DNA of 63,453 nucleotides, taken from positions 1 through 63,453 of the forward strand of contig NZ_JAJUBB010000027.1 of assembly GCF_028683135.1 (NCBI RefSeq), written 5' to 3'. The stretch is from Enterovibrio qingdaonensis. GTDB lineage: Bacteria; Pseudomonadota; Gammaproteobacteria; Enterobacterales; Vibrionaceae. The notes below the pieces were generated by a model. The model ran no database searches and was not told the origin of the DNA. It worked only from the letters and a program-made list of their open reading frames with translations. Positions 10,283 to 19,738 of the stretch are shown piece after piece (positions within the stretch are counted from its first letter, which is position 1; each line of letters starts with the position of its first letter). A program made the translations under genes and the position numbers.

Positions 10283-11560
10283 ATGAACGTAAGAGCTGTC
10301 GCTGCACAGGTCATTTATCAAGTGGTCGACCAAGGACAATCCTTGTCTTCGGCACTGCCACCCGCTCAGCAAAAAGTCGCGCCTCGAGACGGCGCATTGC
10401 TGCAAGAGATCTGCTACGGCGTGTTGCGCTGGCTACCAAGACTGGAGGCGATCACCCAATCGCTGATGGACAAACCGCTAAAAGGAAAACAGCGCGTGTT
10501 CCACCATTTAATTTTGGTGGGATTGTATCAGCTTGGATTCATGCGAATTCCAGCCCACGCCGCCGTTGCCGAAACCGTTGATGCAACAAAGGTCCTTAAA
10601 AAGCCTCAGCTACGTGGTTTGATTAATGCGGTACTGCGTAATTATCAACGCAATCAAGAAGCGTTAGATATTGCCGCCGTCTCTCATGATGCGGGGAAAT
10701 ACGGCCATCCAGGTTGGCTGCTAAAATTGCTCCAAAATGCCTACCCTGACCAATGGGAAAGTGTGGTAGACGCCAACCATGAAAAGGCCCCAATGTGGCT
10801 TCGTGTAAACCGCTCACATCACACCCGTGACAGCTATCGAGCGTTACTGGATGATGCAGGCATTGCAACCGAACTACACCCTGAAGCTGCCGATGCACTG
10901 AAACTCGCTGCACCTTGCGATGTCACCGCACTGCCAGGCTTTTCTGACGGTTGGGTCTCAGTACAAGACGCTGCTGCGCAGCTTTCTGTCGATTACCTCC
11001 AGCCACAAGCGAATGAGCTGATTCTCGATTGTTGTGCAGCCCCTGGTGGCAAAACATGCCATATCCTTGAACATCAACCTACTGCGAAAGTCGTCGCAAT
11101 GGATGTGGATGCTACCCGTCTGAAACGTGTAGAAGAAAACCTCTCGCGTTTGAACCTAAACGCACAGGTGATCTGTGGTGATGCGCGCCATCCGCAAGAT
11201 TGGTGGAAGGGCGAGCAATTTGATCGTATTCTGCTCGACGCGCCATGTTCCGCAACGGGTGTTATTCGACGTCACCCTGACATTAAATGGCTACGTCGTG
11301 CGGACGACATAGCGCAACTCGCTTCATTGCAGTCAGAAATCATGGATGCCATGTGGGCGCAGCTTAAGTCAGGTGGTACGCTGGTTTATGCAACCTGTTC
11401 AATCACACCGCAAGAAAACGGTGAACAAGTGAAAGCCTTCTTGGCGCGTACCAATGACGCATCGCTCGAAACGGGCACGTTGGACGCTCCTGGTCGTCAA
11501 ATTCTGCCAGGGCAAGACAACATGGATGGGTTCTATTACGCGGTACTGAAAAAAGCGTGA
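10283..11560 (+). CDS. rsmB: 16S rRNA (cytosine-967-C5)-methyltransferase RsmB
   Basis: RsmB (Sun/Fmu) methylates C967 of 16S rRNA with SAM. The 425 aa protein has an N-terminal NusB-like RNA-binding domain (about residues 1-140) and a C-terminal methyltransferase domain with [15 protein letters not shown] for [20 protein letters not shown] with one active-site Cys, and [14 protein letters not shown] with the catalytic Cys. It follows def-fmt after a terminator and precedes trkA, the usual order in this group. Confidence 0.97.
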   Translation: MNVRAVAAQVIYQVVDQGQSLSSALPPAQQKVAPRDGALLQEICYGVLRWLPRLEAITQSLMDKPLKGKQRVFHHLILVGLYQLGFMRIPAHAAVAETVDATKVLKKPQLRGLINAVLRNYQRNQEALDIAAVSHDAGKYGHPGWLLKLLQNAYPDQWESVVDANHEKAPMWLRVNRSHHTRDSYRALLDDAGIATELHPEAADALKLAAPCDVTALPGFSDGWVSVQDAAAQLSVDYLQPQANELILDCCAAPGGKTCHILEHQPTAKVVAMDVDATRLKRVEENLSRLNLNAQVICGDARHPQDWWKGEQFDRILLDAPCSATGVIRRHPDIKWLRRADDIAQLASLQSEIMDAMWAQLKSGGTLVYATCSITPQENGEQVKAFLARTNDASLETGTLDAPGRQILPGQDNMDGFYYAVLKKA

Positions 11561-11570
11561 TAGAGACAAT

Positions 11571-11592
11571 GCAGGTGGGTTAACCCACCTGC
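11571..11592. repeat. 22 bp perfect palindrome between rsmB and trkA
   Basis: GCAGGTGGGTT is followed at once by its exact reverse complement AACCCACCTGC. There is only TATAAAAAT after it, not a T-run, so it is at best a weak terminator for rsmB; an operator or an mRNA-stabilising hairpin is equally possible. Confidence 0.6.
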
Positions 11593-11631
11593 TATAAAAA
11601 TAAGAAACGAACCGAGGTTCACGCAGACGTT

Positions 11632-13008
11632 ATGAAAATTATCATCTTGGGGGCTGGACAGGTCGGCGGTACATTGGCCGAAAATCTGGTTGGCGAAAAC
11701 AATGACATTACCATTGTCGATAAAAACCCCGAGCGCCTCAGAGAGCTGCAAGACAAATACGACTTACGGGTCGTTCAAGGCTACGCAAGCCACCCATCAA
11801 CCCTGTTAGAAGCCGGCGCACAAGATGCCGACATGCTGGTCGCCGTCACCAACTCTGACGAAACCAACATGATTGCCTGTCAGGTTGCCTTCACGCTTTA
11901 TAACACCCCCAACCGCGTTGCGCGGATCCGAAGCCCTGAATATCTCGCAGCAAAAGAACAGCTTTTCCAAACCGATGCTTGTCCTGTTGATCACCTGATC
12001 GCACCGGAAGAGTTAGTAACGCGTTATATCCATCGCCTCATTGAATACCCAGGCGCACTGCAAGTCGTCAACTTTGCTGACAACAAAGTTGGCTTGGTGG
12101 CAGTTAAGGCGTATTACGGCGGTCCATTGGTCGGCAATGCGTTGTCGGCATTGCGTGAACACATGCCCCATGTCGATACCCGCGTAGCCGCCATTTTCCG
12201 TCGCGACCGTCCAATTCGTCCTCAAGGCACCACTATCATCGAAGCCGATGACGAAGTCTTCTTCGTGGCCGCGAGCAATCACATTCGCTCTGTCATGAGT
12301 GAGCTGCAGCGTCTTGAGAAGCCTTATAAGCGCATCATGATTGTCGGTGGCGGTAACATCGGTGCGGGCCTTGCAAGAAGCCTTGAACGCTCATACAGCG
12401 TAAAGCTGATTGAGCGAAACCCGCAGCGTGCTGAGCAGCTTTCTGAAATTTTGGAAAACACCATCGTCTTCTGTGGCGACGCGGCAGACCAAGAGCTTCT
12501 TAGCGAGGAGCATATCGATCAGATTGATGTGTTTATCGCAGTAACCAACGAAGACGAAGCCAATATTATGTCGGCCATGCTCGCAAAACGCTTGGGTGCC
12601 AAGAAAGTTATGGTACTTATCCAGCGTGGGGCCTACGTTGACTTGGTGCAAGGCGGTGCGATTGATGTGGCTATTTCACCACAGCAAGCCACTATTTCTG
12701 CCCTTTTAACTCACGTACGTAAAGCTGACATCGTCAACGTTTCCTCATTGCGCCGTGGCGCAGCAGAAGCGATTGAAGCCATCGCCCATGGTGATGCCAA
12801 CACATCTAAAGTGGTTGGTCGCGCAATTGGCGATATCAAACTGCCACCGGGCACCACCATTGGTGCGATTGTGCGCGAAGAAGAAGTTCTGATTGCCCAC
12901 GATAAAACGGTGATCCAGCAGGACGATCACGTGGTGATGTTCCTGGTTGATAAAAAGTATGTTCCAGATGTGGAAAGGCTGTTCCAGCCAAGCCCGTTCT
13001 TCCTCTAA
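11632..13008 (+). CDS. trkA: Trk potassium uptake regulatory subunit TrkA
   Basis: TrkA is the peripheral NAD(H)- and nucleotide-binding subunit that gates the TrkH K+ channel. The 458 aa protein contains two RCK modules: Rossmann motifs [13 protein letters not shown] at residues 7-19 and [14 protein letters not shown] near residue 240, each followed by a TrkA-C domain. It lies 12 bp upstream of trkH, so the two are co-transcribed. Confidence 0.97.
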   Translation: MKIIILGAGQVGGTLAENLVGENNDITIVDKNPERLRELQDKYDLRVVQGYASHPSTLLEAGAQDADMLVAVTNSDETNMIACQVAFTLYNTPNRVARIRSPEYLAAKEQLFQTDACPVDHLIAPEELVTRYIHRLIEYPGALQVVNFADNKVGLVAVKAYYGGPLVGNALSALREHMPHVDTRVAAIFRRDRPIRPQGTTIIEADDEVFFVAASNHIRSVMSELQRLEKPYKRIMIVGGGNIGAGLARSLERSYSVKLIERNPQRAEQLSEILENTIVFCGDAADQELLSEEHIDQIDVFIAVTNEDEANIMSAMLAKRLGAKKVMVLIQRGAYVDLVQGGAIDVAISPQQATISALLTHVRKADIVNVSSLRRGAAEAIEAIAHGDANTSKVVGRAIGDIKLPPGTTIGAIVREEEVLIAHDKTVIQQDDHVVMFLVDKKYVPDVERLFQPSPFFL

Positions 13009-13019
13009 TGGCTTGAAGT

Positions 13020-14465
13020 ATGGTTAATTTAAAACCGGTGCTTTTCGTAATAGGGCTGGTCTTATCCAAGATCGCCCTTTTTATGTATATCCCGACCCTG
13101 ACAGCATTTTTTACCGGTACCTCGGGGTTTCTTGATTTCGGCATGTCCGTCATCATCACGCATATCGCAGCATTTGCCTGTTTAAGTGTGGGCAAAACGG
13201 ATAACTTTCGTCTCAACGCTCGCGATATGTTCGTTATCACTACATTGGTATGGGCCATCGCCAGTGCGTTCGCCGCGCTACCGTTTGTGTTTATCAACCA
13301 CATCAGCTTTACCGATGCCTACTTCGAAACCATGTCGGGGATCACCACGACAGGTTCAACCGTACTGAGCGGCCTTGATAAAATGGCTCCCGCCATATTG
13401 CTATGGCGCTCTATCTTGCAATGGTTAGGAGGTATTGGCTTTATCGTAATGGGTGTAGCTATCCTGCCGTTCTTGAACGTTGGTGGTATGCGCCTATTCC
13501 AAACGGAGTCATCCGACTGGTCAGCCAAATCCAGCCCGCGCACCAAAAGCGTCGCTGTGAGCATCATGAAGATCTATCTCATCTTGTCTGCAGCCTGCTT
13601 TATTTCGTACTTGCTGGCGGGGATGTCGCCGTTTGATGCGGTTAACCATGCCATGACTACACTCTCTACCGGCGGTTACTCGACTTCAGACAGCTCGATG
13701 AATCACTTCAGCCACTCGGCGCAGTGGGTGGGCACAGTGTTTATGTTCGCAGGCGGCTTGCCGTTCTTGCTGCTGATGCAGGCCCTTCGTCGGCGTGAAC
13801 CTACCATGATTATGGCCGACGCACAGGTACGAGGCTTTACCTATTTGGTACTGGCAACGTCCTTCATGGTGTCAGTCTGGTTGGTGCTTACCCGTGATTA
13901 CAGTGTGGCGGATGCCGTCCGCGTGGCGACCTTCAACATTGTCTCGGTGGTCACCACCACGGGCTTTGGCTTGGACGACTTCACCGCTTGGGGGCCGTTT
14001 GCATCGGTCATCTTTGCCTTTATGTTGATTGTTGGCGGGTGTTCAGGCTCAACAGCAGGCGGCGCGAAAATCTTCCGCTTCCAAATTGCGCTGGCATTAC
14101 TGAAAAAACAAATCCACCAACTTGTGCACCCTTCAGGTGTGTTCATTCAGCGTTATAACGGCCGCACGGTTAACGAAGACATCGTTCGCTCAGTGGTCGC
14201 CTTTGCCATCACCTACATCCTGACTATTTTGGTCGTTGCCATGATTTTGGCAGCAACCGGATTGGATGGTATCACCAGCCTGACGGGCTCGATGACCGCA
14301 GTGGCGAACGTGGGACCGGGGATGGGTCATGTGATTGGTCCAACAGGCAACTTCTCGAGCCTACCGGATACCGCCAAGTGGGCACTCAGCATTGGAATGT
14401 TGATGGGACGCTTGGAAATCCTGACCGTGTTGGTTTTGGTCTTTCCTGCATTTTGGCGCGACTAG
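13020..14465 (+). CDS. trkH: Trk potassium transporter membrane subunit TrkH
   Basis: TrkH is the inner-membrane K+ pore built from four linked pore repeats. The four selectivity-filter segments can be read: SGITTTGSTVLSGLD near residue 108, TLSTGGYSTSDSSM near 215, VVTTTGFGLDDF near 315 and TAVANVGPGMG near 430. The 481 aa length is normal for the TrkH/TrkG family. It depends on TrkA encoded just upstream. The stop codon TAG lies in the loop of a perfect hairpin (14455-14473). Confidence 0.97.
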   Translation: MVNLKPVLFVIGLVLSKIALFMYIPTLTAFFTGTSGFLDFGMSVIITHIAAFACLSVGKTDNFRLNARDMFVITTLVWAIASAFAALPFVFINHISFTDAYFETMSGITTTGSTVLSGLDKMAPAILLWRSILQWLGGIGFIVMGVAILPFLNVGGMRLFQTESSDWSAKSSPRTKSVAVSIMKIYLILSAACFISYLLAGMSPFDAVNHAMTTLSTGGYSTSDSSMNHFSHSAQWVGTVFMFAGGLPFLLLMQALRRREPTMIMADAQVRGFTYLVLATSFMVSVWLVLTRDYSVADAVRVATFNIVSVVTTTGFGLDDFTAWGPFASVIFAFMLIVGGCSGSTAGGAKIFRFQIALALLKKQIHQLVHPSGVFIQRYNGRTVNEDIVRSVVAFAITYILTILVVAMILAATGLDGITSLTGSMTAVANVGPGMGHVIGPTGNFSSLPDTAKWALSIGMLMGRLEILTVLVLVFPAFWRD

Positions 14466-14473
14466 GTCGCGCC
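14455..14473. repeat. Perfect hairpin spanning the trkH stop codon
   Basis: GGCGCGAC (14455-14462) and GTCGCGCC (14466-14473) flank TAG, the trkH stop codon. It sits between convergent trkH and trhA. There is no T-run on either side, so intrinsic termination is uncertain. Confidence 0.6.
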
Positions 14474-14483
14474 ATCTTCATAC

Positions 14484-15143
14484 TTAAACTGGTTTGACGT
14501 ACCAGTAAATTGCTAAGAAATGGAGCACCGTTCCGCCCAGCACAAACACATGCCAAATCGCATGGTTGAACGGGATGGTGCGTTTCACGTAGAAGATCAC
14601 ACCGAGAGAGTATACCAATCCCCCCAGCGTCAGCAGAATAAGCCCTGAAGCCGACATGACCTGCGCCAATTGATACACCACCACCAACGACAGCCAACCC
14701 ATAGCTAGATACATTGCCAACGACAGCGATTTGAAACGGTAAACAAAGGCAATTTTCAATATCACCCCAACCAAAGCGATCACCCATATCAATGCCATCA
14801 CGCCAAACGCTAATGGCGTTCGAAGGCTTATCAACATAAACGGGGTGTAGGTGCCAGCAATCAACAGATAAATCGCGCAATGATCGAAGGTCTTCAGCGC
14901 ACGCTTGGCTTTTTCGAAGGGAATGGCATGGTAGAGCGTAGATGCTAGATAGAGCAGGATAATGCTGGCTCCATACACGCTGTAACTGGCAATGCTTAAT
15001 GCATCCGCACCATCATGCACGGCTTTCACTAACAACATAACCAAGGCGACAATACCAAAAATCACGCCTAAACCGTGACTGATACTGCTCGCTATCTCTT
15101 CTTTTACGGAATACGTGGTGCTCGCTGATACATGACTCGACAT
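14484..15143 (-). CDS. trhA: Hemolysin III / PAQR-family membrane protein
   Basis: This is a 219 aa integral membrane protein with about seven hydrophobic segments. The PAQR/HlyIII signatures are present: [16 protein letters not shown] near residue 15, SxLYHAIP-type [10 protein letters not shown] near 67, [17 protein letters not shown] near 85 and the C-terminal [16 protein letters not shown] with metal-binding histidines. The haemolysin label is historical; related proteins (TrhA, YqfA) are linked to membrane energetics or lipid homeostasis. It converges on trkH and stands alone. Confidence 0.92.
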   Translation of the reverse strand: MSSHVSASTTYSVKEEIASSISHGLGVIFGIVALVMLLVKAVHDGADALSIASYSVYGASIILLYLASTLYHAIPFEKAKRALKTFDHCAIYLLIAGTYTPFMLISLRTPLAFGVMALIWVIALVGVILKIAFVYRFKSLSLAMYLAMGWLSLVVVYQLAQVMSASGLILLTLGGLVYSLGVIFYVKRTIPFNHAIWHVFVLGGTVLHFLAIYWYVKPV

Positions 15144-15230
15144 CGGGCTACCATCCTTTGCTTTTTGCTTGAGAGTTTAACCCGATCGAGTATGACACAT
15201 TTAAGCGTACACGTGTAAGCTAAAAAATGG

Positions 15231-16022
15231 TTACATAATTTTGCCAAGCAACTCTTCAATGGCGAGAGCAATATTCTCTGACGAAGTCGACTTATCAAAT
15301 TGTAAGGTTCTATCAAGCTTATTCGCTCCAGTCAGGTGACCAGCCAAATGGCTCAGCCCCTCTCCTTTCGCTGAAAATTGCATTGCCAACTCCAACATAT
15401 CTTGTTCAGGGGTGACGGTCAGACTCACTCGCGACCAATTATCACTATATGGCCCTTGAATCGGCACGAGCATAAAGGCTTGCTCAAAGGGACGACGTCC
15501 TCGTTTGGGTTGCTCTGTAGTTTCCTTTTCGATGCGAAAACCCAAACGTTCAAACGTTTTCAGCATTGCATCAACAGGGCGAGACGGCAAAATCGCAACA
15601 GGCAACTCTGTCACAGCATCTTTTGCCATCGGAATATCGAGTCTCACCGCTAGCCAAACGTTCTCCGTACCAAATGTCACGGGCGTTTCATCAGGCACAA
15701 TAAACTCTGTCGTGAGTTCACGTGTTTCATTTTCCAATAGGGTAAATGCATCAGGTAGAGACCAAGTACATAGGGTATGAGACAGCTTTTTCCACTGTCG
15801 CTTTTTTCCTTGTTCTCCCCCGGTTCGGATCTCCTCCCACCCCATATAATGACACCGCAAGGAACACTCGATTGCCGTCACTGATTGTGGGACGCCACCG
15901 CCTTCAACCTTGATTGAGACTCGGCGTTCCGCCCCCTGCATGACATGCTCATCATCCAAACTAACACTCACGCTAGCATTGCCAACACCGACACGCGCTA
16001 ACGCCTTTTTAAACCATCCCAC
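15231..16022 (-). CDS. SpoOM family (sporulation-control-like) protein
   Basis: This 263 aa cytosolic protein matches the SpoOM/Spo0M group: it starts MGWFKKALARVGVGNASVSV and continues with an arrestin-like beta-sandwich (residues about 15-130). The name comes from Bacillus; the function in gammaproteobacteria is unknown. The start is GTG (16020-16022) with GGGGGATG upstream. It is divergent from the diguanylate cyclase gene at 16185, and the 160 bp between them should hold both promoters. Confidence 0.85.
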   Translation of the reverse strand: MGWFKKALARVGVGNASVSVSLDDEHVMQGAERRVSIKVEGGGVPQSVTAIECSLRCHYMGWEEIRTGGEQGKKRQWKKLSHTLCTWSLPDAFTLLENETRELTTEFIVPDETPVTFGTENVWLAVRLDIPMAKDAVTELPVAILPSRPVDAMLKTFERLGFRIEKETTEQPKRGRRPFEQAFMLVPIQGPYSDNWSRVSLTVTPEQDMLELAMQFSAKGEGLSHLAGHLTGANKLDRTLQFDKSTSSENIALAIEELLGKIM

Positions 16023-16184
16023 CGCTACATCCCCCTTGTTGTTAGCATCCTTTCACAACGTATATTGACCAAAAACCAAGTTTGATTCACATGTCTCAAC
16101 AAAATATAGATTTCTACTAAGCTTATTACACTGGTGAAACGTGGATACCGGATATCTGCCCTAAAAATGGAGAATAAGCCAGCC

Positions 16185-17210
16185 ATGTCAAAGGACACCT
16201 TTACATTATCTTCTGGATACTTAAAAAAAATTGTTCCATTACTGATGAAGTACCAAGTGCCAGCGACCCCCACGAACTACGCCCTTTGGTACACCTATAT
16301 TGCCCACACTGACGCTGAACTCGCAAAGGTCATGGATGACGCTATTCAAGAGTCTGGCTCAGTCAGTGCTTCGCAGTGCGAACAGCTTTATCAAGCTCAT
16401 ATTGCTGACAAGCATGATAAAGGGTTTCATGAGTTGCAGAGCAACTTACAAGCCATGGCTCAAGAAATGGGCAACACCATGGTCGATACCATGAAAGACA
16501 CTGACGTATTTCAAAACGCCTTGGATAAATCATTCAAGCAACTGGCTCGCGTCGGTGAAGAAACCCTCACCATGGAAGAAACCATCGCTCTAGTGAGAAG
16601 TGCAGTAAAAGGATCCAAAGAAATAAAGCAGTCCACCAGCTTTTTTAAACATCAACTGGCTGACGCACAAAAAGAAATCGCGAGATTGAAAGAAACCCTG
16701 GCCGAAGCAAATGAACAAGCCATCAATGATGCGCTGACGGGGATCTTCAATCGACGCGCCTTCGACGATCAACTTTCAACCATGATCGCCAATCCCCCGC
16801 CTAAGGGGTTTTGCCTGTTACTTTGCGATCTTGACCATTTTAAAAACTTTAACGACACATATGGTCATCTTATGGGTGATCAGGTGCTAAAAATCACAGC
16901 AAAGCGTCTGTCTGAGTACTGCCGCGAAGGCATACAGGCATATCGTTATGGAGGGGAGGAGTTTGCGATGCTGGTGCCTAATCGGGCATTAAATGGTGCC
17001 CGACGTGTCGCAGAAACCGTCCGCTCAAGCATTGATAAGCTTGTGATAAAAGATAAAAAGTCAGGTACAAAGCTGGATAACATTACCGTTTCAATTGGCG
17101 TCGCTCAATTTGAAAAGGGTGAGCATGGAAAAGCACTTATAGAACGCGCTGACAAACAACTCTATGAAGCTAAAAAGCTCGGCAGAAATCGTGTGATGCC
17201 TATTGCGTAA
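16185..17210 (+). CDS. GGDEF diguanylate cyclase, probably active
   Basis: This protein of about 341 aa should make cyclic di-GMP from two GTP. Its N-terminal half (residues 1-170) is helical with a coiled-coil just before the cyclase, and begins with the motif KYQVPATPTNYALWY found in many gammaproteobacterial cyclases. The GGDEF domain keeps the catalytic features: NDALTGIFNRRAF, the DLDHFKNFND metal and nucleotide region, and the A-site GGEEF. The inhibitory RxxD I-site is missing (REGI occupies that place), so product inhibition at that site is unlikely. No membrane segment is seen. The start at 16185 follows GGAGAA; ATGs at 16134 and 16167 are alternatives. Confidence 0.92.
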   Translation: MSKDTFTLSSGYLKKIVPLLMKYQVPATPTNYALWYTYIAHTDAELAKVMDDAIQESGSVSASQCEQLYQAHIADKHDKGFHELQSNLQAMAQEMGNTMVDTMKDTDVFQNALDKSFKQLARVGEETLTMEETIALVRSAVKGSKEIKQSTSFFKHQLADAQKEIARLKETLAEANEQAINDALTGIFNRRAFDDQLSTMIANPPPKGFCLLLCDLDHFKNFNDTYGHLMGDQVLKITAKRLSEYCREGIQAYRYGGEEFAMLVPNRALNGARRVAETVRSSIDKLVIKDKKSGTKLDNITVSIGVAQFEKGEHGKALIERADKQLYEAKKLGRNRVMPIA

Positions 17211-17233
17211 CGGTAAGGCCTACTCAAACAAAC

Positions 17234-17264
17234 GGGCGGCGATATGCCGCCTTAATTTATTTTC
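17234..17264 (+). terminator. Probable terminator after the diguanylate cyclase gene
   Basis: GGCGGC (17235-17240) pairs with GCCGCC (17246-17251) across GATAT, followed by TTAATTTATTTT. It lies about 24 bp after the stop codon. Confidence 0.65.
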
Positions 17265-17296
17265 AATTGGTGCTTTTTTCATCAGTTGAATTTGTT

Positions 17297-17302
17297 TATA
17301 CT
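17297..17302 (+). promoter_or_regulatory. Possible promoter (-10) for the 57-codon gene
   Basis: TATACT is followed by CCGCGCG, a G+C-rich discriminator like those of stringently controlled genes. No good -35 is found at the right distance (TTTTTT at 17274-17279). It would give a leader of about 110 nt before the ORF at 17420. Confidence 0.35.
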
Positions 17303-17419
17303 CCGCGCGAATTTTACATTCCCAGAGTGATAACGCAGCTAGGCTAGACGCCATTGGAACCCCTGACGCCACTCTGCTTTAGATAACCGTCATGGATGCG
17401 CAATAAATGAGAACCCAAA

Positions 17420-17593
17420 ATGCGCCCAGTAACTGTTCGTCCTATTCGCGTTACCCGTACTCCAGCACGTATGCGTTCCACCTCTTTTGCACCGCGTTTT
17501 AAAGCAAAAGGGACGCAAGACTCCACCCCAGATTTGACCTTGGTACGTCCATCACCAATCAACACTCAGCCCCCTGAGGGCGAAGCTGCGTAA
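17420..17593 (+). CDS. Small basic protein of unknown function (57 aa)
   Basis: I do not recognise this protein. It begins MRPVTVRPIRVTRTPARMRS: the first 30 residues are rich in Arg, Pro and Thr, and the last 25 are Pro-rich and acidic (PPEGEAA). Two observations favour a real gene: all eight arginines use CGT or CGC, as in well-expressed genes here, and the ORF fills a gap between a terminator and yihD that is otherwise empty. A GAGAA lies about 7 nt upstream of the ATG. There is no membrane segment or known motif. The composition would suit an RNA- or ribosome-binding peptide, which is only a guess. Confidence 0.5.
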   Translation: MRPVTVRPIRVTRTPARMRSTSFAPRFKAKGTQDSTPDLTLVRPSPINTQPPEGEAA

Positions 17594-17678
17594 GCTTGGT
17601 CACATGTGACAGAATCTGATACTGTACGCAGATAAATCATATAAAAACTAAGGCTATTGGCCAAATTTGGAGTCTTCA

Positions 17679-17945
17679 ATGAAATGTCATCGCGTTAATG
17701 AACTGATTGAGCTTTTGCACCCTGAGTGGCAAAAAGAACCTGAGCTCAATCTGATGGAAATGATTAAAAAATTGGCAGACGAAGCGGGCTATGAGGGCAC
17801 GCTTAACGATCTCACCGATGACGTACTCATCTATCACCTAAAAATGCGAAACAGCCAAAAAGACGAAATGATCCCAGGTCTGGCAAAAGACTGTGAGGAT
17901 GACTTCAAAACCGCCATCCTTCGTGCACGCGGCATTATCAGCTAA
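17679..17945 (+). CDS. yihD: YihD family protein (DUF1040)
   Basis: This 88 aa protein is close to E. coli YihD throughout ([20 protein letters not shown], then [13 protein letters not shown] and ALLRARG-type [10 protein letters not shown]). Its function is unknown. The ATG at 17679 is preceded by TTTGGAG with normal spacing; a TTG 12 bp upstream is in frame but less likely. As in E. coli, it sits upstream of srkA and dsbA, here with ccoG inserted between. A terminator follows. Confidence 0.92.
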   Translation: MKCHRVNELIELLHPEWQKEPELNLMEMIKKLADEAGYEGTLNDLTDDVLIYHLKMRNSQKDEMIPGLAKDCEDDFKTAILRARGIIS

Positions 17946-17970
17946 GACACGTTGATTAAGCAGAATAGTA

Positions 17971-17999
17971 AAGCGAAGCCTTTGGGTTTCGCTTTTTTA
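17971..17999 (+). terminator. Terminator after yihD
   Basis: AAGCGAAGCC (17971-17980) and GGTTTCGCTT (17985-17994) form a stem with one mismatch-free core AAGCGAA/TTCGCTT, followed by TTTTT. Confidence 0.75.
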
Positions 18000-18195
18000 T
18001 TTCAAAACAATCATCTGTTACACGTTATCCCCACCGTATCCCGGCTATTTTCCCACCACACGCACAGAATTCCGTACTGCGCCTGCGTTATAATCTGGCG
18101 ACTATTATTAACAAATCAAACATAAAAACATCACAGACTACGTCTCTGTGAATTAAGGGTAGATACACCCTTTTGCCCCAAGGAATGCAGGTGTC

Positions 18196-19623
18196 ATGAG
18201 CAAGGAAAAAATCGACGTAAAAGACGTCACACCAAAAACATATAACCCGAAAACCCACAAGGGTAGCGGGGATAGATTTAATCCCAGCAATCGTATTTAT
18301 GTACGCGCAATGAGTGGTGTGTACCAACAACTACGACGAAAAATGGGCTGGTTTTTCATGCTCTTGTTTGTCCTTACACCATGGATCCCTTATGGAGACA
18401 GACAGGCGATACTGATCGATATTGGCAAACAACAGTTTAACTTTTTCGGTACCACCCTTTGGCCACAAGATCTTACCTTGCTCGCCACCCTGTTTATGAT
18501 TGCCGCCTTTGGTCTATTCTTCCTCACCACGTTTTTAGGTCGAGTCTGGTGTGGTTATCTTTGCCCGCAAACCGTGTGGACATTTATCTATATCTGGTTC
18601 GAAGAGAAACTTGAAGGCTCCGCAAACAAGCGAAAAAAACAGGACTCTTTGCCACTCACTAAAACATTGCTACTTCGCAAAACCGCCAAGCATATTTGTT
18701 GGTTTGCCGTCGCATTGCTGACAGGCCTGACCTTCGTTGGTTACTTCATCCCTGTTAAAGAGTTGTTTGTCGACTTCTTCACGTTTAATACCAGCTTTTG
18801 GGTCGCCTTTTGGGTGCTATTTTTTAGTGTCTGTACCTACGGTAACGCGGGTTGGATGCGCTCAATAATGTGTATTCATATGTGCCCTTACGCGCGTTTT
18901 CAGTCCGCCATGTTTGATAAAGATACCTTTATCGTGGGTTATGACACTGCCCGAGGGGAAGCGAGAGGTCCGCGCTCACGTAAAAAGGACCCCAAAGCAT
19001 TGGGATTAGGGGACTGTATTGACTGTAACCTCTGTGTCCAGGTCTGCCCGACAGGTATCGATATTCGTGATGGATTGCAGTATGAGTGCATTAACTGTGG
19101 CGCGTGTATTGATGCCTGCGATGAAACCATGACAAAAATGAATTATGCAAAAGGGCTGATCAGCTACACCACCGAGCACAAACTCGACGGACACAAAGTC
19201 GATGTCGTAAGGCCAAAACTGATTGGTTATGGCGTCGTCATGGTCGCTATGTTTGGTTTGTTTTTCGTGTTGTTTTCTCAAGTGCAGCCCATGCGCCTTG
19301 ATGTCATGCGAGACCGCACTCAACTGTTTAAAACCAACAGTGATGGCTTGGTCGAAAACACTTACACATTGAAGATATTGAATAAAACCCAACACCCGGA
19401 AACCTATTCGCTATCAGTGTCAGGACTTGATGACATACAGTGGTATGGCAAAAAAGAGGTCACACTCCGAGCTGGTGAAATATTTACCCTGCCTATCAGC
19501 TTGGGCGTCGACCCGTTTGAACTCGATAAACCGATTGCAGATATCACCTTTGTGCTTGAACGCCACTCTGGCGATGACAAGAAAAAGGTGGAGACTGAAA
19601 GCCGATTTATCAGCAAACTTTAA
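18196..19623 (+). CDS. ccoG: Cytochrome c oxidase accessory protein CcoG (FixG/RdxA)
   Basis: CcoG is an inner-membrane iron-sulfur protein that reduces copper for assembly of cbb3-type cytochrome oxidase. The 475 aa chain has several membrane helices in its first half, a CGYLCPQTVW motif near residue 118, and two 4Fe-4S ferredoxin clusters (CIDCNLCVQVCP near 274 and CINCGACIDACD near 297). A last membrane helix and a C-terminal Ig-like domain (about 360-475) follow. It is not next to ccoNOPQ here, so its oxidase must be encoded elsewhere. It is flanked by terminators, suggesting a single-gene unit. Confidence 0.95.
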   Translation: MSKEKIDVKDVTPKTYNPKTHKGSGDRFNPSNRIYVRAMSGVYQQLRRKMGWFFMLLFVLTPWIPYGDRQAILIDIGKQQFNFFGTTLWPQDLTLLATLFMIAAFGLFFLTTFLGRVWCGYLCPQTVWTFIYIWFEEKLEGSANKRKKQDSLPLTKTLLLRKTAKHICWFAVALLTGLTFVGYFIPVKELFVDFFTFNTSFWVAFWVLFFSVCTYGNAGWMRSIMCIHMCPYARFQSAMFDKDTFIVGYDTARGEARGPRSRKKDPKALGLGDCIDCNLCVQVCPTGIDIRDGLQYECINCGACIDACDETMTKMNYAKGLISYTTEHKLDGHKVDVVRPKLIGYGVVMVAMFGLFFVLFSQVQPMRLDVMRDRTQLFKTNSDGLVENTYTLKILNKTQHPETYSLSVSGLDDIQWYGKKEVTLRAGEIFTLPISLGVDPFELDKPIADITFVLERHSGDDKKKVETESRFISKL

Positions 19624-19641
19624 GCCATCGCCACAAAACGT

Positions 19642-19674
19642 AAAAAGGTGCCCTAGGCACCTTTTTCTTTTTGT
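19642..19674 (+). terminator. Terminator after ccoG
   Basis: AAAAAGGTGCC (19642-19652) pairs perfectly with GGCACCTTTTT (19656-19666) around CTA, then CTTTTTG. It is a strong intrinsic terminator. Confidence 0.9.
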
Positions 19675-19738
19675 CTGCGCACCGATCTCGCAATTCTCTG
19701 TTACCATCCTAAGCAAGATACCGCTATGAATTTGCAGA

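Noticed and set aside
17344-17565. Minus-strand 73-codon ORF opposite the 57-codon gene
   Set aside because: It has no ribosome-binding site or recognisable motif, and the plus-strand frame shows the better codon bias.
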